This document shows positions 9,875-20,135 of a stretch of DNA of 64,000 bases, piece by piece. The notes below the pieces were generated by a model. It was not told where the DNA came from and did no database searches. It saw only the letters and a list, made by a program, of their open reading frames with translations. The position numbers and the translations under genes are program-made. Numbering within the stretch: the stretch's first letter is position 1; each line of letters starts with the position of its first letter. This DNA is from Prochlorococcus sp. AG-363-C20. GTDB taxonomy: Bacteria > Cyanobacteriota > Cyanobacteriia > PCC-6307 > Cyanobiaceae. Where the stretch lies: positions 1 through 64,000 of the forward strand of contig QCFI01000005.1 in the NCBI GenBank assembly GCA_003280295.1. The letters run 5' to 3'.

Positions 9875-11467
9875 ATGACATTGATAACTTTCTTACAGAA
9901 AAATAAGATTTTTCGTTTTTCTCAGCCTCAAATATCATTATTTATTTTTATTCTTCTTGGCTTAATAGCGGCCTTTAACCATTCTCTTTGGCGAGATGAA
10001 ATGCAGGGTTGGTTAGTTGCTTGGAAAAGTGCAACCCTATATGAACTTTGGGAAAATAATGCCCCATCAGGTCATCCTGTCCTCTGGTCTTTGTTGATTT
10101 ACTTAGTTAAGGATATTACTAAGAGCCCATTGAGCATGCAACTGCTTCATTGGGTTTTAGGCTGTTTCGCATTGCTTTGTTTTTGGCGTTGGAATCCACT
10201 GCCAAATTGGCAAAAGACCTTGTTTACTTTTGGTTATTATCCTTTTTGGGAATATTACTTTATTTGCCGACATTATGTTTTGGCCGAATTATTTACTTTT
10301 ATTTTCTGTAGCTCTTATCCACTACGACGTAAAACTTATATTCCAGCAGCACTTTGTGTCGGCCTTTTAGTTAATACACATGCCATGGCCTGGGCTATAG
10401 CATGTGGTATATGTTTGATGCTTTTAATTGAGTGGTTTTTTGATTCAAATCAAAGATACATATATTGTCAAAATCGTTTTTGGATTTTTGATTTAACATT
10501 AAGCATTTTTATTTTAGTTTGCTTAACGGCTTTTGCAGGTTTTAGCTTGATTCAAGTTAGAGAAGTCGTAGATGTCTCAGCCAATTTGGATTTTCGACAT
10601 TTATTGCGAGTTGTTGGGAGATTATTTGGAGGTTACTTACTTATAATTCCTAATTCACAAAAATGGTTGGATCTAATTGTTTGCACATTAATAACTATAG
10701 GACTTGTAACTACAACTTTGTCGTACTTAAGAAGGTCAACAAATGCAAGTATATTTTTTATATTTGCTTCTGGGTCTCTTTTCTTGTTTAATTATTTCCT
10801 TTATTTAGGAGTTGGATCACGCCATTATGGTTACTATTTCTTGATACTCATAGCTTCAATCTGGTTAGCTTTAAATAAAGAAAAAAATCCTGCAATTGAA
10901 TTAGATACTAAAATAACTAACAATTTGATAACAAATAGATTGTCTAAATTATTTCCACACTTACTTACCTTTTGCCTTGCTATTCATTTTGCAGCAGGTG
11001 TACATCGCTCTCTTTATGATTTTCATGTTCCCTATTCTGCTGGAAAAGCAGCTGCTAGTTATATAAAAGACAAGGGTTGGTCAGATCAACAAATATTTGG
11101 CACTAGAGATGTAGAACTTAGTACTGTCTCGGGCTATTTAGATCGTGATATCTATTATCCAGAATTAGAAGATTGGGCAAGTTATACACAGTGGAATAAT
11201 CGTGTTTCTATTCCTCGAAAAGACACTTTGATCTATCTGAATAAATTTTTCTCTGATCATCCTAAGACTGATCGGCTCTTGTTAATTCTTAGTAGTGGGT
11301 CAGCTTTCCGTGATATGCAACCTGGAGATGAAATGGTACAAGGACCTCTTAGAATAAGAGCTGATCGTAAATTTGAGAAATCTTGGGTCTATCCAGAACG
11401 TTTCTATCTTTATTGGGCTGAAAGACTTGACCCGGGAATTGTTGATGAGATTCCTTTCCCGATGTAA
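9875..11467 (+). CDS. Polytopic membrane protein, probable lipid-linked-sugar glycosyltransferase
   Basis: A 530 aa protein with about ten hydrophobic segments and a soluble C-terminal part (from about residue 370). The N-terminal part reads LWRDEMQGWLVAWKS just after the first helix. An acidic residue at this place is characteristic of GT-C fold enzymes (ArnT, PMT and relatives), where the first periplasmic loop carries the catalytic Asp. RHYVLAELFTFIF also resembles that group. I infer transfer of a sugar from a polyprenyl carrier to a surface molecule, but the substrate is unknown. It stands alone between lptF/G and ccsA with a long AT-rich leader, so it may be strain-variable. ATG start. 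Confidence 0.6.
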   Translation: MTLITFLQKNKIFRFSQPQISLFIFILLGLIAAFNHSLWRDEMQGWLVAWKSATLYELWENNAPSGHPVLWSLLIYLVKDITKSPLSMQLLHWVLGCFALLCFWRWNPLPNWQKTLFTFGYYPFWEYYFICRHYVLAELFTFIFCSSYPLRRKTYIPAALCVGLLVNTHAMAWAIACGICLMLLIEWFFDSNQRYIYCQNRFWIFDLTLSIFILVCLTAFAGFSLIQVREVVDVSANLDFRHLLRVVGRLFGGYLLIIPNSQKWLDLIVCTLITIGLVTTTLSYLRRSTNASIFFIFASGSLFLFNYFLYLGVGSRHYGYYFLILIASIWLALNKEKNPAIELDTKITNNLITNRLSKLFPHLLTFCLAIHFAAGVHRSLYDFHVPYSAGKAAASYIKDKGWSDQQIFGTRDVELSTVSGYLDRDIYYPELEDWASYTQWNNRVSIPRKDTLIYLNKFFSDHPKTDRLLLILSSGSAFRDMQPGDEMVQGPLRIRADRKFEKSWVYPERFYLYWAERLDPGIVDEIPFPM

Positions 11468-11520
11468 AACAAACTGAATGATGCATTCATTCAAATTGAG
11501 CTATTAAGTTTGGATTTTCT

Positions 11521-12468
11521 ATGACACTATCCTTTTTGCAATCATATTTAAGTGATCCGGTTATATCTTTGGGGCTTGCGGCATTCTTTTTTTTACTAAT
11601 AGCATTGCCCTTCTCGTTCTGGGCGGTAGGTGGAAATACTTGTTCTTCAACTGTTACTACACTAGTTGTATTGTCTAATTTTGCTCTTGCATCTCTTTTG
11701 GTTCTTAGGTGGTGGCAATCATCTCATTTTCCAATAAGTAACCTTTATGAGTCTCTAATCTTCTTGGCCTGGGCTTGTACCTTGAGCCAAATATTGCTTG
11801 AAAGATCTTTTCCTTCTCCATTCGTTTCAGCTGCTGCCACTCCAATTGCGTTGTTGTGTATATCCTTCGCAAGCTTTGCTCTCCCAGATCGACTTCAGGA
11901 GGCTTCTCCTTTAGTTCCTGCGCTCAGGTCTAGTTGGCTTGTTATGCATGTGAGTGTTGTTATGTGTAGTTATGCCGCTCTACTTGTAGGCTCATTATTA
12001 TCAGTTATCGTTTTGGTTATAGATAGAAGACAAGATTTTGAGATTCGAACTAGTTCAATAGGGACTGGTGGATATAGGAAAAATAATGATCAAATAATAA
12101 TTGATGAAAAGTCAAATACCTTGAAATTGAGTCCAATAAGCTTTAGTCGAATTGAACAGCTTGATAGCCTTAGTTATCGGTCAATTACAGTTGGCTTTTT
12201 GTTATTAACATTAGGGTTGGTAAGTGGGGCAATATGGGCAAATGAAGCTTGGGGAAGTTGGTGGAGCTGGGATCCTAAGGAGACATGGGCCTTGATTTGT
12301 TGGTTGGTTTATGCCTCCTATCTTCATACTAGACTATCCCGTGGTTGGCAAGGCCGCAAGTCTGCAATTGTTTCATCCGCAGGACTAATAGTTATTGCTA
12401 TTTGTTATATTGGTGTCAATCTTTTAGGAGTAGGTCTTCACAGTTATGGATGGTTTTTTAGCTCTTAA
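11521..12468 (+). CDS. ccsA: Cytochrome c biogenesis protein CcsA (system II)
   Basis: Membrane component of the heme delivery and attachment machine that matures cytochrome f and c6 on the lumenal side. The 315 aa protein has about eight membrane helices and the diagnostic tryptophan-rich heme-handling motif [18 protein letters not shown] near residues 242-259. Conserved His residues occur in helices on either side, for example LHSYGWF at the C-terminus. The partner ccs1/ccsB is not in the window. The start is ATG at 11521. It is convergent with rpe. Confidence 0.93.
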   Translation: MTLSFLQSYLSDPVISLGLAAFFFLLIALPFSFWAVGGNTCSSTVTTLVVLSNFALASLLVLRWWQSSHFPISNLYESLIFLAWACTLSQILLERSFPSPFVSAAATPIALLCISFASFALPDRLQEASPLVPALRSSWLVMHVSVVMCSYAALLVGSLLSVIVLVIDRRQDFEIRTSSIGTGGYRKNNDQIIIDEKSNTLKLSPISFSRIEQLDSLSYRSITVGFLLLTLGLVSGAIWANEAWGSWWSWDPKETWALICWLVYASYLHTRLSRGWQGRKSAIVSSAGLIVIAICYIGVNLLGVGLHSYGWFFSS

Positions 12469-12470
12469 TT

Positions 12471-12501
12471 CTTATTTTGAACTTGCTCAAGTTTGAATAA
12501 G
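12471..12501. terminator. Imperfect hairpin between convergent ccsA and rpe
   Basis: CTTATT and AACTTG on the left arm pair with CAAGTT and AATAAG on the right arm, with a small internal mismatch and a 2-base loop. The position between two convergent 3' ends suits a bidirectional terminator. There is no strong U-run, so it is a candidate only. Confidence 0.45.
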
Positions 12502-12539
12502 TAAATGCAATCCTGTAAATATAAATGTATTTGATATCA

Positions 12540-13214
12540 CTAAGTTTGTGGCCTTTTGCTATTCCGGATTCCATTAATTGCGTCTGCATAATTTGGCTGA
12601 TTAAATACTCCTGAACCACTAACAATTGCATTGGCACCTGCCTCAATAACTTTCCATGCATTGCTTGCTTTAATCCCTCCGTCTACTTCTATCCAGGGGT
12701 CTAAACCTCTTTCATCGCAGATTTGTCGAAGATCATGAATTTTTTGTACCTGATTTTCTATAAAACTTTGGCCACCGAATCCTGGGTTTACGCTCATGAT
12801 TAAAACCAGGTCGCAGAGATCTAAGCAATATTCCAAAGTGTCAAGTGGAGTACTTGGGTTTAAAACTGCCCCTGCTTTTTTTCCTAGATCTTTTATTTGA
12901 GCAAGATTTCTATGTAGATGAGGACAAGCTTCTACTTGCACATAAATATGATCTGCTCCTGCCTTGGCAAAATCTTCTACATATCTCTCAGGCTCAACGA
13001 TCATTAGATGGACATCTAATGGCTTAGCAGTTACTGGTCTTAGAGCTTCAACAATCAAGGGGCCAATCGTGATATTTGGGACGAAACGACCATCCATCAC
13101 ATCAACGTGAATCCAATCCGCTCCTGCCTTGTCTATAGCAGTGACTTCTTCCCCTAATCGAGCAAAGTCTGCTGAGAGTATTGAAGGGGCTATGACGAGA
13201 GATTTGGTGCTCAT
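12540..13214 (-). CDS. rpe: Ribulose-phosphate 3-epimerase
   Basis: Interconverts ribulose 5-phosphate and xylulose 5-phosphate in the Calvin and pentose phosphate cycles. The 224 aa TIM barrel has all expected blocks: [15 protein letters not shown], the metal-binding [37 protein letters not shown] and the catalytic EVDGGI near the C-terminus. ATG start. It is divergent from glpX, which serves the same cycle. Confidence 0.96.
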   Translation of the reverse strand: MSTKSLVIAPSILSADFARLGEEVTAIDKAGADWIHVDVMDGRFVPNITIGPLIVEALRPVTAKPLDVHLMIVEPERYVEDFAKAGADHIYVQVEACPHLHRNLAQIKDLGKKAGAVLNPSTPLDTLEYCLDLCDLVLIMSVNPGFGGQSFIENQVQKIHDLRQICDERGLDPWIEVDGGIKASNAWKVIEAGANAIVSGSGVFNQPNYADAINGIRNSKRPQT

Positions 13215-13264
13215 TGATCTTTAACTTTGAGTCGAGATTCTATTGATTAATGGACTCAGACCTT

Positions 13265-13303
13265 TTAAGCGTTACTTGCACTGATACAGTTGTCGGCGCT
13301 TAA
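13265..13303. promoter_or_regulatory. Spaced inverted repeat between divergent rpe and glpX
   Basis: TTAAGCG (13265-13271) and its exact complement CGCTTAA (13297-13303) are separated by 25 bases in the divergent control region. It could be a two-site operator, but seven-base arms at this spacing can arise by chance. Confidence 0.25.
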
Positions 13304-13426
13304 GAGCTGAGAAACACTGCGGCACCAAGTTCTTTTCCTAGAACATCGAAACTCGTTTCCTTGTCGGTTAAGTCAAGCCTTTCTCTTTTCTTTCGTATTA
13401 AATTCCTTTTACGCAGTTACACACAA

Positions 13427-14431
13427 GTGGATCGCACTCTTATTCAGGAAATTCTCGAGGTTGTGGAGCAAGCAGCTATTGCTTCTGCCGAGTTAACTGG
13501 CTTAGGTCAGAAGGATGAAGCAGATGCTGCAGCTGTAGAAGCTATGCGTAAACGCATGGGTCAAATTGAAATGCAAGGCCGAATTGTGATTGGAGAGGGC
13601 GAGAGAGATGAAGCCCCAATGCTTTACATAGGAGAGGAAGTTGGGAGTGGTAGTGGACCTGGAGTCGACTTTGCAGTTGATCCTTGTGAAGGTACAAATT
13701 TATGTGCTAATAATCAACGCGGTTCAATGGCTGTTCTAGCAGCCTCAGATAGAGGGGGATTATTTAATGCACCAGATTTTTATATGAAGAAGCTTGCAGC
13801 TCCTCCTGCTGCTAAAGGAAAGGTTGATATCAGAAAAACTGCTACTGAGAACATAAGGATACTTAGTCAATGCCTTGGATTGGCTATAAATGAGCTGACT
13901 ATTGTTGTAATGGATAGAGCTCGCCATAAAGATTTAATTGCTGAGATTCGTTCTACAGGCGCAAGAGTTCAACCTATTTCTGATGGAGACGTTCAAGCTG
14001 CAATTGCTTGTGGTTTTGCTGGTACTGGAACACATTGTTTAATGGGAATAGGCGCGGCCCCAGAAGGGGTCATTTCTGCCGCTGCTATGCGTGCTCTGGG
14101 TGGTCATTTTCAAGGCCAATTAGTTTATGATCCAGCTATTGCTCAGACCAGTGAATGGGCTGATTACACCAAAGAAGGCAATATTGCTCGATTGAATGAA
14201 ATGGGAATAAATAATGTTGATAAAATCTATGAAGCTGAGGAACTGGCTTCAGGAGAGAATGTTGTGTTTGCTGGAAGTGGAATAACGGATGGACTTTTAT
14301 TCAATGGAGTTAAATTCGAGAGTGACTGCACACGAACCAGCAGCCTTGTCATTAGTACTCTTGACGGCACTGCTCGATTCACTAATACCATCCATATTAA
14401 GGATGGGGCAAAAAGCATTGCTTTGAGCTGA
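13427..14431 (+). CDS. glpX: Class II fructose-1,6-/sedoheptulose-1,7-bisphosphatase
   Basis: Bifunctional Calvin-cycle phosphatase of cyanobacteria (GlpX type). The ORF track starts 22 codons upstream at a TTG. The GTG at 13427 is preferred because it gives [17 protein letters not shown], the usual N-terminus, and 334 aa, the usual length. Metal and substrate motifs are [27 protein letters not shown] (DPxEGT) and the C-terminal [10 protein letters not shown]. It lies upstream of hemA with a short gap and may be cotranscribed. Confidence 0.94.
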   Translation: MDRTLIQEILEVVEQAAIASAELTGLGQKDEADAAAVEAMRKRMGQIEMQGRIVIGEGERDEAPMLYIGEEVGSGSGPGVDFAVDPCEGTNLCANNQRGSMAVLAASDRGGLFNAPDFYMKKLAAPPAAKGKVDIRKTATENIRILSQCLGLAINELTIVVMDRARHKDLIAEIRSTGARVQPISDGDVQAAIACGFAGTGTHCLMGIGAAPEGVISAAAMRALGGHFQGQLVYDPAIAQTSEWADYTKEGNIARLNEMGINNVDKIYEAEELASGENVVFAGSGITDGLLFNGVKFESDCTRTSSLVISTLDGTARFTNTIHIKDGAKSIALS

Positions 14432-14467
14432 TTTAATTACGTTAAAAACAATAGAGGAACCTCTTTT

Positions 14468-15775
14468 ATGCATATTGCCGTAGTCGGTCTTAGCCATCGC
14501 ACGGCACCTGTTGAAGTCCGTGAGAAGCTCAGTATCTCTGAGCAATCAATGGAAGAATCATTGAAGTCTTTAAGGGTTAATGAACAAGTCCTTGAGGTGT
14601 CTATTCTTAGTACTTGTAATCGACTTGAAATTTACACCCTATTAAGGCATCCGGAATTTGGAATTGATGCCATAAAAAATTTCTTGTTGGAATATTCGGG
14701 CCTTTCTGATGATCAGTTGAGCCCGCATCTTTTTATTCACAACCAAGAGGAGGCAGTTGCTCATCTTATGAGGGTTGCTGCTGGACTAGATAGTTTAGTT
14801 TTGGGGGAGGGTCAGATCCTTTCACAGGTGAAGAAGATGCTTCGATTGGGTCAAGAGCATCAGTCAATGGGGCCAATCCTTAATCGCCTGCTTACACAGG
14901 CAGTTAGTACAGGTAAACGAGTTAGAAGTGAAACCAAACTTGGAACTGGGGCTGTTTCCATAAGCTCCGCAGCTGTCGAGCTTGCTCAATTAAAACTTGG
15001 CCAATCTCAAGGGAAAAACCAATTAATAAGCCTTGAAACTGAGCAGGTCGCAGTAGTGGGAGCAGGTCGAATGAGTCGACTCCTTCTTCAGCATTTGCAA
15101 TCTAAGGGTTGTTCAGAATTGATTCTGGTAAACAGAACACGACCAAGAGCTGAGTCATTGGCATCAGACTTTCCTCAACTTAATGTTGAATGTCGCTTAC
15201 TTGATGATCTAGATTATTGCTTAAGTAGATGCACTTTAATCTTTACAAGCACGGCTGCAGAAAAGCCGATTATAGATGCATCTAGATTAAGTAATTTGTC
15301 TTTAGGTTCACTTCGTTTAATAGATATTGGAGTGCCTCGAAATATTGCAGCTGATGTTGAAGGAATCTCAGGTGTTGAGTCTCACGATGTTGATGATTTA
15401 CAGGAAGTTGTCTCTCGTAATCAAGAGGCTCGTCAGAAAGTAGCTTTGCAAGCAGAAGTGCTTCTGAAAGAAGAAGGACGACTTTTCCTTGAATGGTGGG
15501 ATAGTTTAGAAGCTGTTCCTACTATCAATCAGCTCAGGGCGACTCTTGAAGCTATTCGAGGGGAAGAACTTCAAAAGGCTTTAAGTCGAATGGGACCAGA
15601 TTTCTCAGCAAGGGAAAGAAAGGTTGTAGAGGCATTAAGTAAGGGCATCATCAACAAAATTCTTCATACGCCTGTTACTCAGTTAAGGGCTCCACAAACT
15701 AGAACAGATCGTCAGCAGGCACTTAGGGTGATAGAGACTTTATTTAATTTGCAACTCCCAAATGATGGCAATTGA
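14468..15775 (+). CDS. hemA: Glutamyl-tRNA reductase
   Basis: First committed step of tetrapyrrole synthesis: reduces glutamyl-tRNA to glutamate-1-semialdehyde with NADPH. The 435 aa protein has VVGLSHRTAPVEVREK, catalytic Cys50 in STCNRLEIY, GEGQILSQVK, the NADPH Rossmann motif VVGAGRMSRL, and a C-terminal dimerisation helix. A Shine-Dalgarno-like AGAGGA lies about 10 bases before the ATG. It sits within a tiny AGAGG-aa-CCTCT stem, so accessibility of the site could matter. Confidence 0.96.
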   Translation: MHIAVVGLSHRTAPVEVREKLSISEQSMEESLKSLRVNEQVLEVSILSTCNRLEIYTLLRHPEFGIDAIKNFLLEYSGLSDDQLSPHLFIHNQEEAVAHLMRVAAGLDSLVLGEGQILSQVKKMLRLGQEHQSMGPILNRLLTQAVSTGKRVRSETKLGTGAVSISSAAVELAQLKLGQSQGKNQLISLETEQVAVVGAGRMSRLLLQHLQSKGCSELILVNRTRPRAESLASDFPQLNVECRLLDDLDYCLSRCTLIFTSTAAEKPIIDASRLSNLSLGSLRLIDIGVPRNIAADVEGISGVESHDVDDLQEVVSRNQEARQKVALQAEVLLKEEGRLFLEWWDSLEAVPTINQLRATLEAIRGEELQKALSRMGPDFSARERKVVEALSKGIINKILHTPVTQLRAPQTRTDRQQALRVIETLFNLQLPNDGN

Positions 15776-15897
15776 TTAATCAAGAAGATGCACTCTGTTT
15801 CATTACTCATAGCCATTAATAGATCTGCCCTTTTTGGCGCTTCTGTTCGTCAGATTTCCTGTAAGTTCATCTTGCAAGATAGATTTGCGAAAGCAAC

Positions 15898-17193
15898 ATG
15901 AAGCGGGTTTTAGCAATAATTCTGGGAGGTGGAGCTGGGACTCGCCTCTATCCATTGACAAAAATGAGAGCGAAGCCTGCTGTGCCTCTTGCAGGGAAAT
16001 ATCGTTTAATTGATATTCCAATTAGCAATTGCATTAATTCAGATATCAACAAGATGTACGTATTGACACAATTCAATAGTGCCTCTTTGAATAGACATTT
16101 AACTCAAACTTACAATTTAAGTGCTCCATTTGGTCAGGGTTTTGTTGAAGTATTAGCCGCTCAACAGACTCCAGATAGCCCCTCTTGGTTTGAAGGTACA
16201 GCTGATGCTGTTAGAAAATATCAATGGTTATTCCAGGAATGGGATGTAGATGAGTATCTAATTCTTTCTGGTGATCAACTTTATAGAATGGATTATAGTT
16301 TGTTTGTTCAGCATCATCGCTCTACAGGTGCTGATTTGACTGTCGCTGCTCTTCCAGTAGATGGAGAACAGGCTGAAGGTTTTGGCTTAATGAGAACTGA
16401 TGATGAGGGAAATATAAAACAGTTTAGTGAAAAGCCAAAAGGGGAAGCTTTGAGAAAAATGGCTGTAGATACTTCTCGTTTTGGGCTTACTTCAGAATCT
16501 GCAAAAAATAGACCCTATCTTGCCTCTATGGGTATATATGTTTTTAGTAGAAAAACGTTATTTGATTTGTTAAATAAGAATCCAAACCATAAAGACTTTG
16601 GTAAAGAGGTTATTCCAGAGGCTCTTGGCCGTGGAGACATCCTAAAAAGTTATGTATTTGATGATTATTGGGAGGATATTGGGACAATTGGTGCTTTTTA
16701 TCAAGCAAACCTTGCTTTAACTCAACAGCCAGCACCCCCTTTTAGTTTCTATGATGAGAAATTCCCAATTTATACTCGTCCTCGTTATTTACCTCCTACA
16801 AAATTAGTAGATGCTCAGATCACAGATTCAATTATTGGAGAGGGTTCCATACTCAAGTCTTGCAGTATTCATCATTGTGTTTTAGGAGTTCGAAGTAGAG
16901 TTGAGAGTGATGTGGTCCTCCAAGATTCTTTAGTAATGGGATCTGATTTTTTTGAGTCTTCAGAGGAACGTATAGCTCTAAGGCAAGGAGGCGGAATACC
17001 TTTAGGTGTTGGTGAAGGAACAACAGTAAAAAGAGCAATCCTTGATAAAAACACAAGAGTTGGTAATAACGTTGCCATTGTGAATAAGGATCGTGTTGAG
17101 GAAGCAGATCGGGCAGATGAAGGCTTTTACATAAGAAATGGAATAGTTGTGGTTGTAAAGAATGCAAGTATTTCTGATGGGACTGTAATTTGA
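15898..17193 (+). CDS. glgC: Glucose-1-phosphate adenylyltransferase
   Basis: Makes ADP-glucose for glycogen synthesis, normally activated by 3-phosphoglycerate in cyanobacteria. The 431 aa protein has the nucleotide-binding [21 protein letters not shown] (from residue 10), [13 protein letters not shown], the sugar-phosphate site ASMGIYVF, and the C-terminal left-handed beta-helix with the basic allosteric end. The ATG at 15898 follows a 122-base gap after hemA. Confidence 0.96.
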   Translation: MKRVLAIILGGGAGTRLYPLTKMRAKPAVPLAGKYRLIDIPISNCINSDINKMYVLTQFNSASLNRHLTQTYNLSAPFGQGFVEVLAAQQTPDSPSWFEGTADAVRKYQWLFQEWDVDEYLILSGDQLYRMDYSLFVQHHRSTGADLTVAALPVDGEQAEGFGLMRTDDEGNIKQFSEKPKGEALRKMAVDTSRFGLTSESAKNRPYLASMGIYVFSRKTLFDLLNKNPNHKDFGKEVIPEALGRGDILKSYVFDDYWEDIGTIGAFYQANLALTQQPAPPFSFYDEKFPIYTRPRYLPPTKLVDAQITDSIIGEGSILKSCSIHHCVLGVRSRVESDVVLQDSLVMGSDFFESSEERIALRQGGGIPLGVGEGTTVKRAILDKNTRVGNNVAIVNKDRVEEADRADEGFYIRNGIVVVVKNASISDGTVI

Positions 17194-17362
17194 GAAACTC
17201 CTTTGTTGGCCTTTGTTTTTAACCCTTCCTGACCTTTTTTAGCACTCCTTTAGGTAATAGAAATTATCCAATAAGAATTTTCCAACCCTGACATTGAGGT
17301 GTTATTAGCAGCCGAATTCGATTGACAGGGGCACACTGGCCAAGTTGATAGGGCAATTGACT

Positions 17363-18781
17363 ATGTCCAAGGCTCATTTTGGTTTGATTGGTCTTGGGGT
17401 AATGGGTGAGAACCTTGTCCTAAATGCTGAGCGAAATGGATTTTCCAGTGTCGTTTACAACCGTACTTTTGCGAAAACAGAGACTTTTTTAAACGGCCCT
17501 GGTATTGGAAAATCAATTAGAGGGGCAAAAAATCTTCAAGAATTTGTAGACAAGCTTGAGCGTCCCCGAAGAATTCTGATGATGGTTAAAGCAGGTGCAG
17601 CTACTGACGCTGTAATTGAACAAATTTCTCCTTTTTTGCAAGAAGGAGACTTACTTATAGATGGAGGGAATTCAGCTTTTAAAGATACAGAAAGACGAGT
17701 TGCACAACTTGAAAGTAAAAGTTTTGGTTATATCGGAATGGGAGTTTCTGGAGGAGCCAAAGGAGCGCTTGAAGGGCCAAGCATGATGCCTGGTGGCACA
17801 AAGGCTTCTTATGACGCAATTGAGAGTATGTTAACCAAAATGGCTGCTCAAGTTGAGGATGGACCATGTGTCACATATATCGGGCCAGGAGGATCAGGAC
17901 ACTTTGTTAAAACAGTCCACAATGGAATCGAATACGGAATAGAGCAAATACTTGCTGAGGCTTATGACTTGATGAAACGAGTGTGTGGAATGAATGGGGA
18001 TCAGATTGCCGATATTATGGGCTACTGGAACAGTACAGAAGAACTAAGCTCTTATCTTGTTGAGATAACAGAGGCATGTCTACGAACAAAGGATTCAACT
18101 GATGGAATCAATGTTGTAGAAAAGATTATGGATAAAGCTGGGCAGAAAGGTACTGGACTCTGGACTGTTGTCAGTGCGTTGGAGTTAGGTGCCTCTGTGC
18201 CAACTATTTATGCCTCTCTTAATGGGCGTGTAATGAGTTCGATGAAAACTCAGAGGCTTAAAGCAGAGTCGATTCTGAAGGGACCTCCTGTAAAAACATT
18301 AGACCTAGGAAGCTTTGATGATGGTATGGCTCCATTGATGGACGCTGTAGTTTTGTCCACAATTTCAAGTTATGCCCAAGGGATGGAGTTGTTGCGCAAA
18401 GCGTCTAATGAATATAATTACAAATTGAACATGCCTTCTATTGCCCAAATATGGAAAGGGGGTTGCATAATTCGTTCCCGTCTATTAAGCCGTATACAAG
18501 ATGCATACAGGCTTGATTCAAAATTAACTAATCTTTTGATAGATCCTTGGTTCGCTGAACAAGTTAATCGTCGCCTACCAGGATTAGCCAAAGTTGTTGC
18601 TGGTGCAGCTGAAGTAGGTATGCCTGTACCTTGTTTTAGTAGTTCGCTTGACTATATAAATAGTTATAGAACAGGGCGCCTACCACAGAATTTAGTTCAA
18701 GCCATGAGGGATTGTTTCGGCTCTCATACCTATGAACGTATTGATATGGACGGCGTATTTCATACCGATTGGATTAAATAG
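17363..18781 (+). CDS. gnd: 6-phosphogluconate dehydrogenase, decarboxylating
   Basis: Oxidative pentose phosphate enzyme that yields ribulose 5-phosphate, CO2 and NADPH, important for night metabolism. The ATG at 17363 is preferred over the TTG of the track, giving 472 aa, the family length. Motifs are GLIGLGVMGENLVLN (NADP site), MVKAGAATDAVI, GVSGGAKGALEGPSMMPGG and the catalytic GSGHFVKTVHNGIEYG. It is followed 10 bases later by pgl, the preceding step of the same pathway. Confidence 0.96.
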   Translation: MSKAHFGLIGLGVMGENLVLNAERNGFSSVVYNRTFAKTETFLNGPGIGKSIRGAKNLQEFVDKLERPRRILMMVKAGAATDAVIEQISPFLQEGDLLIDGGNSAFKDTERRVAQLESKSFGYIGMGVSGGAKGALEGPSMMPGGTKASYDAIESMLTKMAAQVEDGPCVTYIGPGGSGHFVKTVHNGIEYGIEQILAEAYDLMKRVCGMNGDQIADIMGYWNSTEELSSYLVEITEACLRTKDSTDGINVVEKIMDKAGQKGTGLWTVVSALELGASVPTIYASLNGRVMSSMKTQRLKAESILKGPPVKTLDLGSFDDGMAPLMDAVVLSTISSYAQGMELLRKASNEYNYKLNMPSIAQIWKGGCIIRSRLLSRIQDAYRLDSKLTNLLIDPWFAEQVNRRLPGLAKVVAGAAEVGMPVPCFSSSLDYINSYRTGRLPQNLVQAMRDCFGSHTYERIDMDGVFHTDWIK

Positions 18782-18791
18782 CTGATTTTTG

Positions 18792-19508
18792 ATGTCTACA
18801 ACATACAGAATTGAAAAAGTTGACAATCAAAATGATTTAGCTCTTAGAGCTAGTCAGTTGATTTCATCTCATATTGACTTAGTTCTAGGATTAAAGGATC
18901 GGGCTCAAATTGCCCTTTCCGGAGGCTCTACACCGTCAGCAACATATCGATTATTAGCTCTAGAACATCTTCCATGGGATAGGGTTGATGTATTACTAGG
19001 TGATGAGCGATGGGTTGATCCCAGTGATGAAGCGAGTAATGCTGGGATGCTTAGGAAAACTTTGCTCAACTCTGCACCTGGATCAGCTTGTAGATTTTAT
19101 GAAGTGCCAACAGTTGGGCTTTTAAATCCAAAGGAAAGTGTTGAAGCCTTTTCAAAAATTTTACAAAAATTATGTGTAGGTGAACCACCAATCTTTGACT
19201 TTATATTGTTAGGACTTGGAGATGATGGTCATACAGCTTCTTTGTTTCCTGGAAGTGAATCTTTATCAATTAATGATCGCTGGGTTACAGATGTAAATGC
19301 TAAAGGACATAACCGGATAACACTTACTGCTCCAGTTCTTAGTGCTGCACGAAAGGTTGTTTTCCTTGTGAGTGGTAGTTCTAAACAGATAGCACTTAAA
19401 AGATTAATCGACCCATCTGAGCCTTTACAAAGAACACCTGCACGACTCGTTCAACCAGATTCGGAAATCTTGGTTTTGGCTGATGAGGCTGCCTCAGCAT
19501 TGGTTTAG
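18792..19508 (+). CDS. pgl: 6-phosphogluconolactonase
   Basis: Hydrolyses 6-phosphogluconolactone to 6-phosphogluconate. The 238 aa protein (ATG at 18792, one codon after the track start) shows the DevB/SOL-type blocks LSGGSTP, VDVLLGDERWV, LGLGDDGHTASLFPGS and a C-terminal VFLVSGSSKQIAL. It sits directly behind gnd as one oxidative pentose phosphate unit. Confidence 0.93.
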   Translation: MSTTYRIEKVDNQNDLALRASQLISSHIDLVLGLKDRAQIALSGGSTPSATYRLLALEHLPWDRVDVLLGDERWVDPSDEASNAGMLRKTLLNSAPGSACRFYEVPTVGLLNPKESVEAFSKILQKLCVGEPPIFDFILLGLGDDGHTASLFPGSESLSINDRWVTDVNAKGHNRITLTAPVLSAARKVVFLVSGSSKQIALKRLIDPSEPLQRTPARLVQPDSEILVLADEAASALV

Positions 19509-19716
19509 TTTTGATTCGAATGATTTACTTGTGATTTAAAACCATAATAAAGTATATATGTTCTTTCTATGTATGTTTTGTAGAAGTAGTTTAATTATGA
19601 GGTTATTTTTTTATGAGTTACATATTCAATTGAAGGACTCGACATATTTATCAGATTGGAGAACTTAAGTCTAAATTTAGATATGAATACATACAAAATT
19701 AGTTTTAATAAATTAA

Positions 19717-20127
19717 GTGAGCTCTTCTTACAACCCTAATGATTGGCTTGTGTTTGTTGCTGCCGCAGCAGACTTGTGCTTGAAGCCATGGAAACATTCA
19801 GTTGTTTACCAGAACTGGAATGCGAATGAACCTATTCAGGAGGATCAGGCCATTGAATTGGTTCTTAGAGTTGAATGCCGAAGTCAGGAAGGTGTTCGAC
19901 ATTCTGAGAATGATCTGGAACTTGAAATTTATCGGAGTGGGGATGAATTAAATTTGATTTTGGGATGGTGTAACCAGTTAGATAGGCCAATTCTTTGGCA
20001 AGGACAACATTCGGTTTGGATGGATGCTAATAATGGGAAGAGATGCCAGGCTCCAAGTAGTGGGGCCAACTTAGAGGCATTGGCTCGTAGATTGCGTGCC
20101 TTATTTGAAATACAGAAAGAAAGCTGA
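19717..20127 (+). CDS. Conserved picocyanobacterial hypothetical protein
   Basis: 136 aa soluble protein starting at GTG 19717 (SSYNPNDWLVFVAAAADLCL). It is acidic to neutral and rich in Trp, with no membrane segment or catalytic motif that I recognise. C-terminal SGANLEALARRLRALFEI looks helical. It is convergent with ilvD, 8 bases apart. Codon use looks like its neighbours, so I take it as real. Function unknown. Confidence 0.7.
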   Translation: MSSSYNPNDWLVFVAAAADLCLKPWKHSVVYQNWNANEPIQEDQAIELVLRVECRSQEGVRHSENDLELEIYRSGDELNLILGWCNQLDRPILWQGQHSVWMDANNGKRCQAPSSGANLEALARRLRALFEIQKES

Positions 20128-20135
20128 TGCGATTC

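Noticed and set aside
15803-16021. 72 aa minus-strand ORF over the glgC start
   Set aside because: Shadow of glgC coding sequence; the glgC frame is unquestionable.
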